A stretch of 64,000 bases of DNA from Neobacillus cucumis (GTDB taxonomy: Bacteria > Bacillota > Bacilli > Bacillales_B > DSM-18226). The notes below the pieces were generated by a model. That model searched no databases, was not told the origin of the DNA, and saw only the letters and a program-made list of their open reading frames with translations. Numbering within the stretch: position 1 is the first letter of the stretch; the number at the start of each line of letters is the position of its first letter. This document shows, in pieces, positions 34,587 through 43,662 of this stretch. A program made the translations under genes and the position numbers. Location: the NCBI RefSeq assembly GCF_023715505.1, contig NZ_JAMBOH010000009.1, positions 62,001 through 126,000 on the forward strand, in the 5' to 3' direction.

Positions 34587-35244
34587 GCGCCTTTTTCAGA
34601 AGGTAAGTGATATTTGGGAGAAAACCCATCAGCATCCATTCGTTGTCGGGATGGGGAAAGGGGATCTTCCGGTTGAATCCTTTATTCGCTACATGAAACA
34701 AGATTACGTGTTTTTAATTGATTATTCGAAGCTGTTTGCTTTTGGCACTGTGAAAGCAAGGGACATCGAAACAATGGCCGCCTTTGCCAAGCTCCTTCAT
34801 GAGACATTGCACGGGGAAATGGATTTGCATCGCCAATATGCTGCAAGATTTGGGATAACGAATGAACAGCTTGAGGAGACAAAACCAACTCCGATGAATT
34901 TAGCCTATACCCGTTACATGTTAAATGTCGCACAAAATGGTTCATTAGAAGAATTAATTTCAGCATTATTACCTTGTATGTGGAGCTATTGGGAGATTGG
35001 CAAGATGTTAGCAAAAGAATATCAAGGTGCTAGCAATCACTATCTTTATGGTGAGTGGGTCAAAATGTACTCTTCTGAGGAATTTGGTGCCCTAGCCCAG
35101 TGGCTGATCGATTTATTGAATCAATTGACTGAAGGAAAGCCAGAATGGGAGTTAAATATTCTAGAAGAACACTTCCTGACGACATCCCGTTTTGAATATA
35201 TGTTCTGGGACATGGTCTATCAGGGGGGCGAGTGGCCTGTCTAA
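34573..35244 (+). CDS. tenA: Aminopyrimidine aminohydrolase TenA
   Basis: A 223-aa haem-oxygenase-fold enzyme that hydrolyses aminomethylpyrimidine to HMP. Catalytic Asp44 (KQDY) and Cys135 (LLPCMWSYWE) fall at the same residue numbers as in B. subtilis TenA, and the C-terminal FEYMFWDM Glu is present. ATG 34573 follows AAGGAGG and overlaps the end of the deformylase gene by 14 bp. It completes the base-salvage route with the preceding deformylase and the thiZXY importer. Confidence 0.96.
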   Translation: MTFSERLFQKVSDIWEKTHQHPFVVGMGKGDLPVESFIRYMKQDYVFLIDYSKLFAFGTVKARDIETMAAFAKLLHETLHGEMDLHRQYAARFGITNEQLEETKPTPMNLAYTRYMLNVAQNGSLEELISALLPCMWSYWEIGKMLAKEYQGASNHYLYGEWVKMYSSEEFGALAQWLIDLLNQLTEGKPEWELNILEEHFLTTSRFEYMFWDMVYQGGEWPV

Positions 35245-35251
35245 TTCATCA

Positions 35252-35995
35252 ATGTTACACATCAACGAACTATCTTATAGCTTTGGTGCTGAAAAACCGA
35301 TTTTTGAAAAAATTTCACTCGACGTAAAAGCGGGGGAATTTGTTTCCGTTATCGGGGCGAGTGGTTCAGGTAAAAGCACTCTCTTTAAGTTGGTAACGGG
35401 GTTACTCAAACCTCAACAAGGAGAAATTCTCATTAATGGTGAGCAGGGGGCCAGCAAGGGACTAGGAAGTGTGGGCTATATGCCGCAAAAGGACTTGCTT
35501 TTACCCTGGAGAACGGTTTTAGACAATGTTCTACTTCCGCTCGAGGTATCAAAGGAAAATAAGAAAGTGAGATTGCCTGAAGTGCGGGAGTGGCTGGCCC
35601 GATTTGGGCTCGCCGCTTATGAAAATGCTTATCCCAATGAACTGTCGGGAGGAATGCGGCAGCGGGTTGCCTTTTTACGAACTCTTATGACTGGGAAAGA
35701 CCTATTATTGTTAGATGAACCCTTTGGTGCCCTTGATTCAATGACGAAACGGAATATGCATAGCTGGTTATTGGGCTTGTGGGGCGATTTACAAAAGACG
35801 GTATTGTTTATCACCCATGATCTAGAGGAAGCGATATTGCTTAGCGACAGGATTTATGTGCTAAAAGCGAATGGAATAGAAGAATGGAAGGTTAGCCTGC
35901 CGAGACCGAGAAGTTCAGAACTAATCTATGAAGCTGATTTTATTAGGATGAGAAAAGAACTGGAGTGGCTGATTCAACATGAAAACAACAACTAG
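35252..35995 (+). CDS. thiZ: Thiamine-precursor ABC transporter, ATP-binding protein
   Basis: A 247-aa ABC ATPase with Walker A GASGSGKST (about residues 36-44), Q-loop MPQKDLLLPW, signature LSGGMRQR, Walker B LLLLDEPFGALD and H-loop ITHD. It is like SsuB/ThiZ subunits that power uptake by taurine/NMT1-type importers. The start is ATG 35252, 7 bp after the tenA stop, without a strong Shine-Dalgarno, so it may be translationally coupled. It overlaps the permease gene by 17 bp. Confidence 0.93.
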   Translation: MLHINELSYSFGAEKPIFEKISLDVKAGEFVSVIGASGSGKSTLFKLVTGLLKPQQGEILINGEQGASKGLGSVGYMPQKDLLLPWRTVLDNVLLPLEVSKENKKVRLPEVREWLARFGLAAYENAYPNELSGGMRQRVAFLRTLMTGKDLLLLDEPFGALDSMTKRNMHSWLLGLWGDLQKTVLFITHDLEEAILLSDRIYVLKANGIEEWKVSLPRPRSSELIYEADFIRMRKELEWLIQHENNN

Positions 35996-36755
35996 ATTAA
36001 AAAAATGGACGAGTGATTACGGTTTATTTATTCTCGTCGTCATTCTTCTGGTCAGCGTATGGGAAATGGTTGTAAAGCGTGGAATCATCCCGGCCTTTAT
36101 CTTGCCGTCACCTTCAGCTATCTGGAGCTCATTAATAGACAACCGTGAGCTTCTGTTTGAAGAGCATTTGCCAGCCACTCTGAATGAGGTGCTGATTGGG
36201 TTTGCGATTTCCATTACTGCCGGTACCCTACTCGGAGTTGGCATGCACTTTTCTCGCCCATTAGAGAAAGTACTTTATCCGTTCTTAGTGATTTCACAAA
36301 CAATCCCGCTGATTGCGATTTCTCCAATTTTTATTATGTGGTTTGGCTATTCGATTTGGAGCAAAATTGCCGTCACGATTTTAACGGCGTTCTTTCCGAT
36401 TGTCGTTAGTACTTATGATGGGTTGAAGTCGGGTGGTCGGGAATATCGTGAATTATTGTTAACGATGGGAGCAAACCGCTGGATGATTTTTAGGAAAATA
36501 CAGGTGCCAATGGCCCTGCCGACGTTTATGTCAGGATTGAAAATGTCGGTCGTTTATTGTGTCGTTGGGGCGACGATAGGGGAATGGCTTGGAGCCAGTG
36601 AAGGTCTGGGCTACTTTAGCCGCCGGATGTCGGGGAGTTTAAAGGCAGATGCCGTGTTTGCTGCGATATTTTTATTATCATTACTTGGAATTATTCTGTT
36701 TTTATTGATTAGTTTCATCGAAAAACAATTATTGAAAAATAAATACCACATCTAA
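35979..36755 (+). CDS. thiX: Thiamine-precursor ABC transporter, permease
   Basis: A 258-aa inner membrane permease with about six membrane segments and the EAA loop EYRELLLTMGANRWMIFRKIQVP. It belongs to the SsuC/ThiX permease branch. It overlaps thiZ and precedes the substrate-binding lipoprotein by 18 bp, giving the full importer for formylaminopyrimidine-type compounds by analogy with the B. halodurans ThiXYZ system. Confidence 0.93.
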   Translation: MKTTTRLKKWTSDYGLFILVVILLVSVWEMVVKRGIIPAFILPSPSAIWSSLIDNRELLFEEHLPATLNEVLIGFAISITAGTLLGVGMHFSRPLEKVLYPFLVISQTIPLIAISPIFIMWFGYSIWSKIAVTILTAFFPIVVSTYDGLKSGGREYRELLLTMGANRWMIFRKIQVPMALPTFMSGLKMSVVYCVVGATIGEWLGASEGLGYFSRRMSGSLKADAVFAAIFLLSLLGIILFLLISFIEKQLLKNKYHI

Positions 36756-36773
36756 GAGGGGAAGTAGAAATCA

Positions 36774-37781
36774 ATGAAGAAAACTCTTTTAATCCTGTTT
36801 AGCCTTTTGCTGCTAATATTAAGTGCATGCGGAAAAAACGACGAAAAGGCAACCGAAAAGAACACAACAAGTGGGGACAAGAAGCTTGAGAAAGTAACCT
36901 TAATGTTAGACTGGTATCCAAACGCCGTTCACTCTTTCCTTTATACAGCACAGGAAAAGGGCTACTTTAAAGAGCAAGGCTTGGATGTAGAGATTCAAAT
37001 GCCTGCTGATACAAATGATCCGTTAAAACTTGTCGCTGCCGATCAAATCGATATGGCGCTCAGCTATCAGCCGCAGGTATTGGTGGCACGTGGAGAAGAT
37101 ATCCCTGTCCAATCGTTTGGAGCGATTGTACGTCATCCGCTTAATCAATTAATGGTGCCAGCAGATAGTTCAATCAAATCCCCTAAGGACTTAGCAGGGA
37201 AAACAATCGGCTATCCATCGATTCCTTTGGATGAAGCAATCGTCCAATCCATGGTTAAGTCTGACGGTGGAGATGCTTCTAAGATTAAAATGGTTGACGT
37301 TGGCTGGGACTTAATTCCGGCGATGGCAACGAAGAAAACAAACGCTCTAATTGGCGGTTATATTAATCACGAGAAGTTATTGCTGGACAAAGAAGGTCAT
37401 CCAATGCGCACTTTAAATCCTGCTGACTTCGGGGTACCAGATTACTATGAATTAGTATTGGTCGGAAGTGAAAAGGAACTAAAAGCAAAACCGGAAGTAT
37501 TTAAGAAGTTTATGACTGCGATTGGGAAGGGACAAAAATATGTTCAGGACCACCCTGAAGAAGGCTTGTCCGTTTTAATGAAGCATGAAGATAAATCATC
37601 TCCACTAGAAAAGGACATTGAGACAAAGAGCTTACAAATCCTCTTGCCGCTCATGGACGCAAAAGACAAATCATTCGGCTACCAAGACCCACAAACATGG
37701 GACCAAGTCGCAGCGTGGTTAAAAGAAAACAAAGTAATTAAGAACAACATAAAAGCAGAAGACGCATTGATTAACTTTTAG
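36774..37781 (+). CDS. thiY: Thiamine-precursor ABC transporter, substrate-binding lipoprotein
   Basis: A 335-aa NMT1/THI5-like binding protein. A lipoprotein signal peptide ends in LSAC with the lipidated Cys at residue 19. The mature domain starts VTLMLDWYPNAVHSFLYTAQEKGYF, the typical THI5-like pyrimidine-binding opening. It captures the pyrimidine salvage substrate outside the membrane for ThiX/ThiZ. Last gene of the TPP operon. No standard terminator follows, only a repeat-derived hairpin 21 bp downstream. Confidence 0.94.
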   Translation: MKKTLLILFSLLLLILSACGKNDEKATEKNTTSGDKKLEKVTLMLDWYPNAVHSFLYTAQEKGYFKEQGLDVEIQMPADTNDPLKLVAADQIDMALSYQPQVLVARGEDIPVQSFGAIVRHPLNQLMVPADSSIKSPKDLAGKTIGYPSIPLDEAIVQSMVKSDGGDASKIKMVDVGWDLIPAMATKKTNALIGGYINHEKLLLDKEGHPMRTLNPADFGVPDYYELVLVGSEKELKAKPEVFKKFMTAIGKGQKYVQDHPEEGLSVLMKHEDKSSPLEKDIETKSLQILLPLMDAKDKSFGYQDPQTWDQVAAWLKENKVIKNNIKAEDALINF

Positions 37782-37801
37782 TATATAAATAGAGTAAAAA
37801 A

Positions 37802-37850
37802 GGTGACAGGCACCGCCCGTGGACAATGTCCACGAGCGGTGCCTGTCACC
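37802..37850. repeat. 49-bp inverted pair of dispersed motifs
   Basis: GGTGACAGGCACC (37802-37814) and GGTGCCTGTCACC (37838-37850) flank GTGGACAATGTCCAC (37819-37833). The 24-bp arms are complementary with one mismatch. No T-run follows. It could fold into a very stable hairpin after thiY and act as a 3' stabiliser or weak terminator. Confidence 0.85.
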
Positions 37851-37872
37851 AATTTCACTATTTTTACATTCA

Positions 37873-38601
37873 TCAGTTTGACAATGATAGATAGTAGGGT
37901 CGTGTAATCATGTTCATGAGGTATGCTGAATTCTTTGGATTCGGCATTCTTTTTTTGTTTAGGAAGTTGATGATCGTACTGGCTGGCTGGATGCCTACGC
38001 CATGACCGTAATACTTGTCATCGCCAAAATAGACCACATTTTCGGCGCGCCAATGTGGCTGTTTTGGGTCAAAATCTGGATTGTTAAAATGTAAGATATC
38101 ACCAGGCAGGAAATCATCCGAATACATATTATAAACCGGCAGATCCTCATCGAATTGCCAACCCATCAAGTAAATCCGGGTAAATAACAAATCAAATCTC
38201 TGACGACCAATGGAATAAAGGGTGGCAATATATAAAACGATCGCAATGGCAGTGGAACATTCAAACGCATAAAGTTTCCCGTTTTTCAGAATGTCCAGGA
38301 TCGCAACAGACGGGCTAACATTTGGTTTTAACAAAAAACCACCATTTCCTAATCTGTCCCAGTACGTTTTATTGCAAAATGCATACGTGAATGTCGTAAA
38401 CTTTGCCCTGCTTTTGTTAAGTTCTTGAGCTGCTTTCATGGTGTTGATACGAAACAAAAGTTCAAATTCCAACTGATTTATGGATCCATATTCAAACGTC
38501 GAATGATAACCCGCCATAAGTTTAATAATATTTCTTTCACCTGGTTTGGTAATTCCCTTTAGGTCTCCCGGCTCAACAACCTGATGATTGATTTTAATCA
38601 T
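37873..38601 (-). CDS. tgl: Protein-glutamine gamma-glutamyltransferase (spore coat)
   Basis: A 242-aa bacterial transglutaminase that cross-links spore coat proteins through glutamyl-lysine bonds. The catalytic Cys115 lies in YAFECSTA, one position off Cys116 of B. subtilis Tgl, and RAENVVYFGDDKYYGHGVGI supplies the partner residues. Its presence marks the host as a spore-former. Upstream lies only repeat-rich sequence; a sporulation promoter would be expected but I could not place one with confidence. Confidence 0.95.
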   Translation of the reverse strand: MIKINHQVVEPGDLKGITKPGERNIIKLMAGYHSTFEYGSINQLEFELLFRINTMKAAQELNKSRAKFTTFTYAFCNKTYWDRLGNGGFLLKPNVSPSVAILDILKNGKLYAFECSTAIAIVLYIATLYSIGRQRFDLLFTRIYLMGWQFDEDLPVYNMYSDDFLPGDILHFNNPDFDPKQPHWRAENVVYFGDDKYYGHGVGIQPASTIINFLNKKRMPNPKNSAYLMNMITRPYYLSLSN

Positions 38602-38705
38602 TGGCCCCTCCCGTTTTCAGAAATCAACTCCTTCTAAAAATATGAAACTTTTTTAAATATATTTGTCTGTTGAAAAAATTTACTGATCGTTTTAAAACAA
38701 GAATA

Positions 38706-38755
38706 GGACACTGTCCACTTCAAAAGGACAGTGTCCACGAACGGTGCCTGACACC
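38706..38755. repeat. Cluster of dispersed motifs
   Basis: GGACACTGTCCAC (38706-38718), GGACAGTGTCCAC (38726-38738) and GGTGCCTGACACC (38743-38755) lie side by side directly before the stop codon of the minus-strand channel gene. The first two can pair with each other. Confidence 0.85.
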
Positions 38756-38762
38756 CACATTG

Positions 38763-39266
38763 TTACTTGCTCTCATTTGTTTGATAGACTTTTGTGGCGA
38801 TAACACCCATTATGACCGTACTGATGGTATAGCCCATCAGCATCTCGGAGGCGGCAATCATGTTGGATATCAATCCGACAGATGTTATATCACCGTACCC
38901 TGTAGTCGTAAAAGTAGTAATGCTATAATAAATGAAATCATTAGCATGGAGGGAGGAACCCCTAAAGGCAAGCTTTCCTCTTAGCTCATATATGAGGTGA
39001 TAGAAATTCGCATACGAAAGGATAATGCAAAAAATCAGCAGACCAATACAAAAAAAGATGATTACCAAATGTTCTGTTGATCTAGGAATTTGTTTTAATC
39101 GTTGGAATAAAAGCCAAATCGTAAACGAAAAAAGAATTAACACGAATCCAAATAAAATATACACTGATCTCTTTTCTAGTTCATTAAAAAATAACAAACC
39201 GAGTAACAGGATAATCATTAAATAATAATAAGCAACTTTATTAAGCTTTCCCAAGACCGTCTTCAT
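38763..39266 (-). CDS. Two-TM-type potassium channel protein
   Basis: A 167-aa membrane protein with hydrophobic segments at about 10-28, 36-54 and 67-86, then a pore region holding the selectivity filter TTTGYGDI and a last transmembrane helix. It resembles small bacterial ion-channel (Ion_trans_2) proteins. ATG 39266 (after GGGGTGAAA) is preferred over an in-frame TTG at 39290. No RCK regulatory domain is attached. The stop lies 8 bp from the cluster of dispersed motifs. Confidence 0.9.
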   Translation of the reverse strand: MKTVLGKLNKVAYYYLMIILLLGLLFFNELEKRSVYILFGFVLILFSFTIWLLFQRLKQIPRSTEHLVIIFFCIGLLIFCIILSYANFYHLIYELRGKLAFRGSSLHANDFIYYSITTFTTTGYGDITSVGLISNMIAASEMLMGYTISTVIMGVIATKVYQTNESK

Positions 39267-39428
39267 TTTCACCCCATAAAGATTCCTCAAAGTTGTTTTT
39301 TATGTATATTTTCTACTTGCAATTCATACTTTATCCAACTGATAATTAAATACTCAGCAATGAAACGAACTGATATGAAACAATTCAGCTGATAAGGGAC
39401 ATAAGGTGGTAAACAGAGTTCCATATAA

Positions 39429-39471
39429 AAAAAACGCCCCATCAAAATTTAGATGATGGGGACGCTTTTTT
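39429..39471 (-). terminator. Terminator overlapping the end of the MFS gene
   Basis: AAAAGCGTCCCCATCATCT-type arm pairs with GATGGGGCGTTTTTTTT. On the minus strand the stem starts inside the last codons of the MFS gene and the stop codon lies in the loop region. Confidence 0.82.
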
Positions 39472-40686
39472 GGATGACATAATTTTGTTTGATCTTTTGT
39501 TTCTCATAAATTTAACATACATCAAGAAAAAGACAAAAGCGCTGATAACTCGCAAGATCGTACAGATCTCCATCGATATCCGCATGTTGGAGCTTTCTAA
39601 AAACCAAATGCCTATTTGTGGAGCAATAAAAGCGACGAAAGATAAGAGGACATTATAGGTAGTTATACAATAGGTTCGCTTTTCTTCTGGTGATTGCTCC
39701 AACAATAGATTAAACAATAACAGCGTTGTACCAGAAACAAAAAATCCTGAGGTCATCGAAACAAAGGTTATATAAAATACATTTGTTGACAAAATGTTTA
39801 ACACAGGGGCTGTAGCCATTCCCACTGCTACCCAGACCAGCATTAAAGTATTAGACCTTTGCTCCGCCCATTTCTTCCACAAGGGAAACGAGAAGATCTG
39901 GACTAGCTGATTGGCAACCGAAAAAATACTTATCCAAAGGATGGTGGCATGCACATATTTAACATTGTAAATATTAAATAACCCCCAAGCCATCTGCCAA
40001 GTGAAATTAAAGCATAGAGCCGTGATCAGAAACCATTTGTAGCCTCGATCCTGAAAAATCGACCAATCCATCGATGATTTTTTTTGCTCCTGTTTTACTA
40101 GTGGTTTTTCTCGATGCTTCATAAGAAAAACTACTTCTAGTAAACCAAATAGGAAAGCAATCCCAAACAAAATTTGATAGGCCCAGGCATGATGGGTTTG
40201 ACTTTTCATCACAACCCCGATAATTAAAGTAGTGATCATTCCCACGACCGTCAAGAGCCGATTGCGGTCACTAAAAAAGGCCCCGCGCCGTTTTTCTTTT
40301 ATCATCCCGCTAATCAACGTCTGCCAGCCTATATTCGAAATGGTTCCAGGAACATTCATGAGCGCTACGATAATTAGAAATGCCCACGCTTGGTAAGAGG
40401 TATGAATGAAAACGACGCCTGCCAACAGTAAAAACATTATTCTCGCCCAGAAAACAGACATGGCGACCGTTTTCTTTTGCAGTTCCAACCGGTTTAGTAA
40501 GATAGCTGCAGGAATCGTCATAATTAATGCGACCAAAGGCGGAAGAGAGCTGATTAAACCCACCTGGTAATTGGTGGCACCTAGAATTGAGATAGCGAAG
40601 ATAGGAAAATAATTGCTTGCAAGATTCACAGCGATGGTAGACACCATGCCATGGTAAATACTGATCTTTTCGTTATATGTGCGCAT
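39442..40686 (-). CDS. MFS transporter
   Basis: A 414-aa major facilitator protein with about 12 hydrophobic segments and the loop-2/3-like LLNRLELQKKTVA and loop-8/9 FPLWKKWAEQRS. It probably exports or imports a small solute; no subfamily signature for drugs or sugars was recognised. Its last codons are part of the terminator hairpin. Confidence 0.9.
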   Translation of the reverse strand: MRTYNEKISIYHGMVSTIAVNLASNYFPIFAISILGATNYQVGLISSLPPLVALIMTIPAAILLNRLELQKKTVAMSVFWARIMFLLLAGVVFIHTSYQAWAFLIIVALMNVPGTISNIGWQTLISGMIKEKRRGAFFSDRNRLLTVVGMITTLIIGVVMKSQTHHAWAYQILFGIAFLFGLLEVVFLMKHREKPLVKQEQKKSSMDWSIFQDRGYKWFLITALCFNFTWQMAWGLFNIYNVKYVHATILWISIFSVANQLVQIFSFPLWKKWAEQRSNTLMLVWVAVGMATAPVLNILSTNVFYITFVSMTSGFFVSGTTLLLFNLLLEQSPEEKRTYCITTYNVLLSFVAFIAPQIGIWFLESSNMRISMEICTILRVISAFVFFLMYVKFMRNKRSNKIMSSKKASPSSKF

Positions 40687-41021
40687 GTGTCTTCACCGAT
40701 TTCTATTTAAATTCCATTGTAATTATACAATCAAAAACCACAATCTAATAGAAGAATTTTAGAAGTTTTTTAAAAAATTTCGATACACTAAATATCAACA
40801 AAAAAGTATTACAAATTTTGGTATAAATGGCCGACTTTTCTACTAAAATAAAATTAAATGACCAAATCAGTTTGCTTTGTAGATACCATTCTGCTATAGT
40901 TAAGTAGAATTATTTTTGTGAGTCGGAAAGAACGTTAAAGTGAATACTGCTTTTTGTCTTGAAGATTTGAGCAAGGATAGTAACAAATTGTGTGCAATGC
41001 ACACAGCAGGAGGAACCACAC
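40687..41021 (+). promoter_or_regulatory. Cold-shock gene promoter and long leader
   Basis: Promoter TTGCTT (40872-40877) and TATAGT (40895-40900) with a 17-bp spacer, giving a leader of about 115 nt, as is common for csp genes. Just before the AGGAGG, TGTGTGCAATGCACACA (from about 40988) can form a hairpin that may expose or hide the ribosome-binding site with temperature. The rest of the gap is AT-rich and shows no gene. Confidence 0.55.
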
Positions 41022-41222
41022 ATGGAACAAGGTAAAGTTAAATGGTTTAACGCAGAAAAAGGCTTTGGATTTATCGAGCGCGAAGCTGGAGACGACGTAT
41101 TCGTTCACTTCTCCGCAATCCAAGGCGAAGGCTTCAAATCTTTAGACGAAGGTCAAGCAGTTTCTTTCGACGTTGAACAAGGTCAACGTGGACCACAAGC
41201 TTCTAACGTTCGTAAAATATAA
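41022..41222 (+). CDS. Cold-shock protein (CspA family)
   Basis: A 66-aa OB-fold RNA chaperone. RNP1 KGFGFIE and RNP2 VFVHFSAIQ are intact and the protein has the usual length for B. subtilis CspB/C/D. It melts mRNA structure during cold or growth changes. AGGAGG is ideally placed. The unit is monocistronic with a strong terminator. Which of the csp paralogues it is cannot be told from sequence. Confidence 0.97.
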   Translation: MEQGKVKWFNAEKGFGFIEREAGDDVFVHFSAIQGEGFKSLDEGQAVSFDVEQGQRGPQASNVRKI

Positions 41223-41236
41223 TTTTTAGCCATATG

Positions 41237-41268
41237 AAAAAAGACTCTCCTTGCAGAGTCTTTTTTTT
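41237..41268 (+). terminator. Terminator of the cold-shock gene
   Basis: AAAAAGACTCT / AGAGTCTTTTTTTT stem with a 6-nt loop. Confidence 0.92.
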
Positions 41269-41369
41269 ATGCCGTCAATCGATCAAGGTCTAGCGTGGTC
41301 AAATTATTCTTTTCGTAAATAAATGGTATAATCAAAGAACATACATAAATAATGGAGGGAATTGTCATT

Positions 41370-42179
41370 ATGGCCATTCTGCGTTCACAATTAGAACAGT
41401 CGGATTTAACTAAATATATTCCGCCCAAAGGGGATTATGAACCATTCCGGGATGACGATCACTATAAGGAAAAGCTCAAGGAATGGGGCCTGCCAACGGC
41501 GAAAAAGGAGTTTTGGTACAAAGAAGGCAACTATCAGCGTCTTGTCACAATTAAAGGCTATGAGACCTATGGGAATACCGGAGAATTTAACACACTTGTA
41601 ATTGAATTTCAAGATGGCAATTTGACTTGTATCCATCCCGCTTTTTTAAAAGAAATGCAGTCGTCGAGCTTCGGCAAGGAGAGTTTAATTAACCTTGAAG
41701 AGAAGGATAATTCGGATGAAGAAAAAGTGCCTAATTCAGCAGAGGCCACACAGCAAACCGAAACAGTCTCACTTGTAGAAGCTCCAAAGAAGGAAAAGGT
41801 AGCGAAACCAGCCAAGGAACCTAAACCAAAGAAAGAAAAAGCTCCAAAAATTGAACTCCCTGCCGATAAAGTACATTTTACCGCTAAAGTTAAACAGTTC
41901 GCGCTTGTCTATAATCCTTTTAATGAAGAAAATGACGAAGTGGTTGTATTGGAAAATGTCCAAATTGTTTTGGATAATCCAATTGACCTTGGACTAGCCT
42001 GGTGCAGTCATAGTAAGACATTGAAAAAGTTTGAATTGACAGCGGGGGATATACTTGAATTCGATGGAAAAGTGGCCGCTAAGAAAATGGGGAAAGGCAA
42101 AGATGCCCCAGAGGAATTTGTGGTGGATACAGCGGTGTTATATAAAATCAATAACCCATCCAAAATCGTGAAGAAATAG
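41370..42179 (+). CDS. Unknown two-part protein with Lys/Pro/Glu-rich linker
   Basis: A protein of about 269 aa. The N-terminal half (PPKGDYEPFRDDDHYKEKLKEWGLPTAKKEFWYKEGNY) and the C-terminal beta-rich half (KVHFTAKVKQFALVYNP to NPSKIVKK) are joined by a charged linker of about 50 residues rich in Lys, Glu, Pro and Ala. I do not recognise either domain. GGAGGG precedes the chosen ATG. The protein is soluble and single-gene. Confidence 0.82.
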   Translation: MAILRSQLEQSDLTKYIPPKGDYEPFRDDDHYKEKLKEWGLPTAKKEFWYKEGNYQRLVTIKGYETYGNTGEFNTLVIEFQDGNLTCIHPAFLKEMQSSSFGKESLINLEEKDNSDEEKVPNSAEATQQTETVSLVEAPKKEKVAKPAKEPKPKKEKAPKIELPADKVHFTAKVKQFALVYNPFNEENDEVVVLENVQIVLDNPIDLGLAWCSHSKTLKKFELTAGDILEFDGKVAAKKMGKGKDAPEEFVVDTAVLYKINNPSKIVKK

Positions 42180-42291
42180 GACTTCAAATGAAGTTCTATT
42201 TTTTATATCCTAAACATACTTTTTGAGGAAAATTAGTCTATAGTAGGGTATAATGAAATTTCGAGTTTTTATTTTTTTATAGGAGTACATT

Positions 42292-43662
42292 ATGAATCAA
42301 ACTTTTACACTTAAAGAAAAGACAAAGCAAATTTTTGTTTTGCTTGTGCCGATTTTAATTACCCAACTTGGCATGTTTTCAATGGTATTTTTTAATACGA
42401 TCATGTCAGGAAGATATAGTAGTTCTGATTTAGCAGGTGTGGCCATCGGCACGTCCATATGGAGTCCAATCTTTACTGGAATTAGTGGGATTTTTCTTGC
42501 TGTGTCGCCGATTGCTGCCCAGAGATTTGGACAAAAAAAGAAGGAAGAAGTAGCTACTGTAGTCAAACATGGGATGTATTTATCAGTATTAATTACAGTC
42601 GTTGTCATCCTTCTTGGAATTTTTTTGTTAATTCCCATTTTAAATTTTATGGATCTTGCACCAAAAGTACATGATACAGCCTTTGATTATTTAGTAGGAC
42701 TTAGTTTTGGAATGCTGCCACTTTTTCTTTTTAATGTACTAAGATCGTTTATTTACGCTCTAGGTAAAACACGTGTTATTATGGTCATCATGCTGTTATC
42801 ATTACCGATCAATTTAGTACTGAATTATGTTTTTATCTTTGGGGAGTTTGGATTCCCAGAGCTTGGCGGTGCTGGGGCAGGCTATGCGACAGCTATTACC
42901 GATTGGATATTTCTCGGGATGACGATATATATTGTGAAAAGTAAAGACCCTTTTTCTTCTTTCCAAATCTTTTCAAATTTAAAAGAGTTTTCATGGGAAC
43001 AGTGTAAGGAAATCTTAAAAATAGGTGTGCCGATGGGACTGTCCGTTTTCTTTGAGACCACCGTGTTTGCCATCGTAACCATCTTATTGAGTAAGTTTAA
43101 TGTAACGACTATTGCAGCCTATCAGTCGGCTCTCAATGTCGTCTCCTTCATTTATATGATCCCGATTAGTATTTCAACAGCGCTAACGGTACTTGTCGGT
43201 TTTGAAGTAGGGGCGCGAAGATATAAGGATGCCAAACAGTACAGTTGGTTAGGGATTGGGATAGCGGTGTTCATTGCCATCGGGACGGGGTTGGTTGTTG
43301 TCGCATTTCGTTATCAGGTTGCCGGGCTTTATTCTACTGAAGCGGCAGTTATTAACTTAACGGCGAACTTCTTAATCTTTGCCCTGTTTTTCCAGATTTC
43401 CGATGCCATCCAGGCAACCGCGCAAGCTGCATTAAGGGGCTATAAAGACGTAAATATTGCCTTTATCATGACACTTGTCGCTTATTGGCTCATCTGCCTG
43501 CCAACAGGCTATCTCCTCGCCAATTTCACAAACCTGGGAGCAAGAGGGTACTGGATTGGACTTACCATAGGGCTGCTCGCTGCAGGAATTGCCCTCTCCA
43601 TCAGACTCATCCACATCCAAAAGAAAAGATTCAACACCTTGGTGTCAGGCACCATTAACTAA
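42292..43662 (+). CDS. MATE-family efflux transporter
   Basis: A 456-aa MATE transporter with 12 hydrophobic segments in two repeated halves. It opens with LVPILITQLGMFSMVFFNTIMSGRYSS and repeats GVPMGLSVFFETTVFA and DAIQATAQAALRGYKDV later. It exports cationic drugs or metabolites using a Na+ or H+ gradient. RBS TAGGAGTA precedes the ATG. The final residues LVSGTIN are encoded by a GGTGTCAGGCACC repeat, so the original C-terminus may differ. Confidence 0.94.
   Translation: MNQTFTLKEKTKQIFVLLVPILITQLGMFSMVFFNTIMSGRYSSSDLAGVAIGTSIWSPIFTGISGIFLAVSPIAAQRFGQKKKEEVATVVKHGMYLSVLITVVVILLGIFLLIPILNFMDLAPKVHDTAFDYLVGLSFGMLPLFLFNVLRSFIYALGKTRVIMVIMLLSLPINLVLNYVFIFGEFGFPELGGAGAGYATAITDWIFLGMTIYIVKSKDPFSSFQIFSNLKEFSWEQCKEILKIGVPMGLSVFFETTVFAIVTILLSKFNVTTIAAYQSALNVVSFIYMIPISISTALTVLVGFEVGARRYKDAKQYSWLGIGIAVFIAIGTGLVVVAFRYQVAGLYSTEAAVINLTANFLIFALFFQISDAIQATAQAALRGYKDVNIAFIMTLVAYWLICLPTGYLLANFTNLGARGYWIGLTIGLLAAGIALSIRLIHIQKKRFNTLVSGTIN

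Noticed and set aside
37802..38755. Short repeats as a CRISPR array
   Set aside because: Units are not regularly spaced, no unique spacers of constant length and no cas genes.
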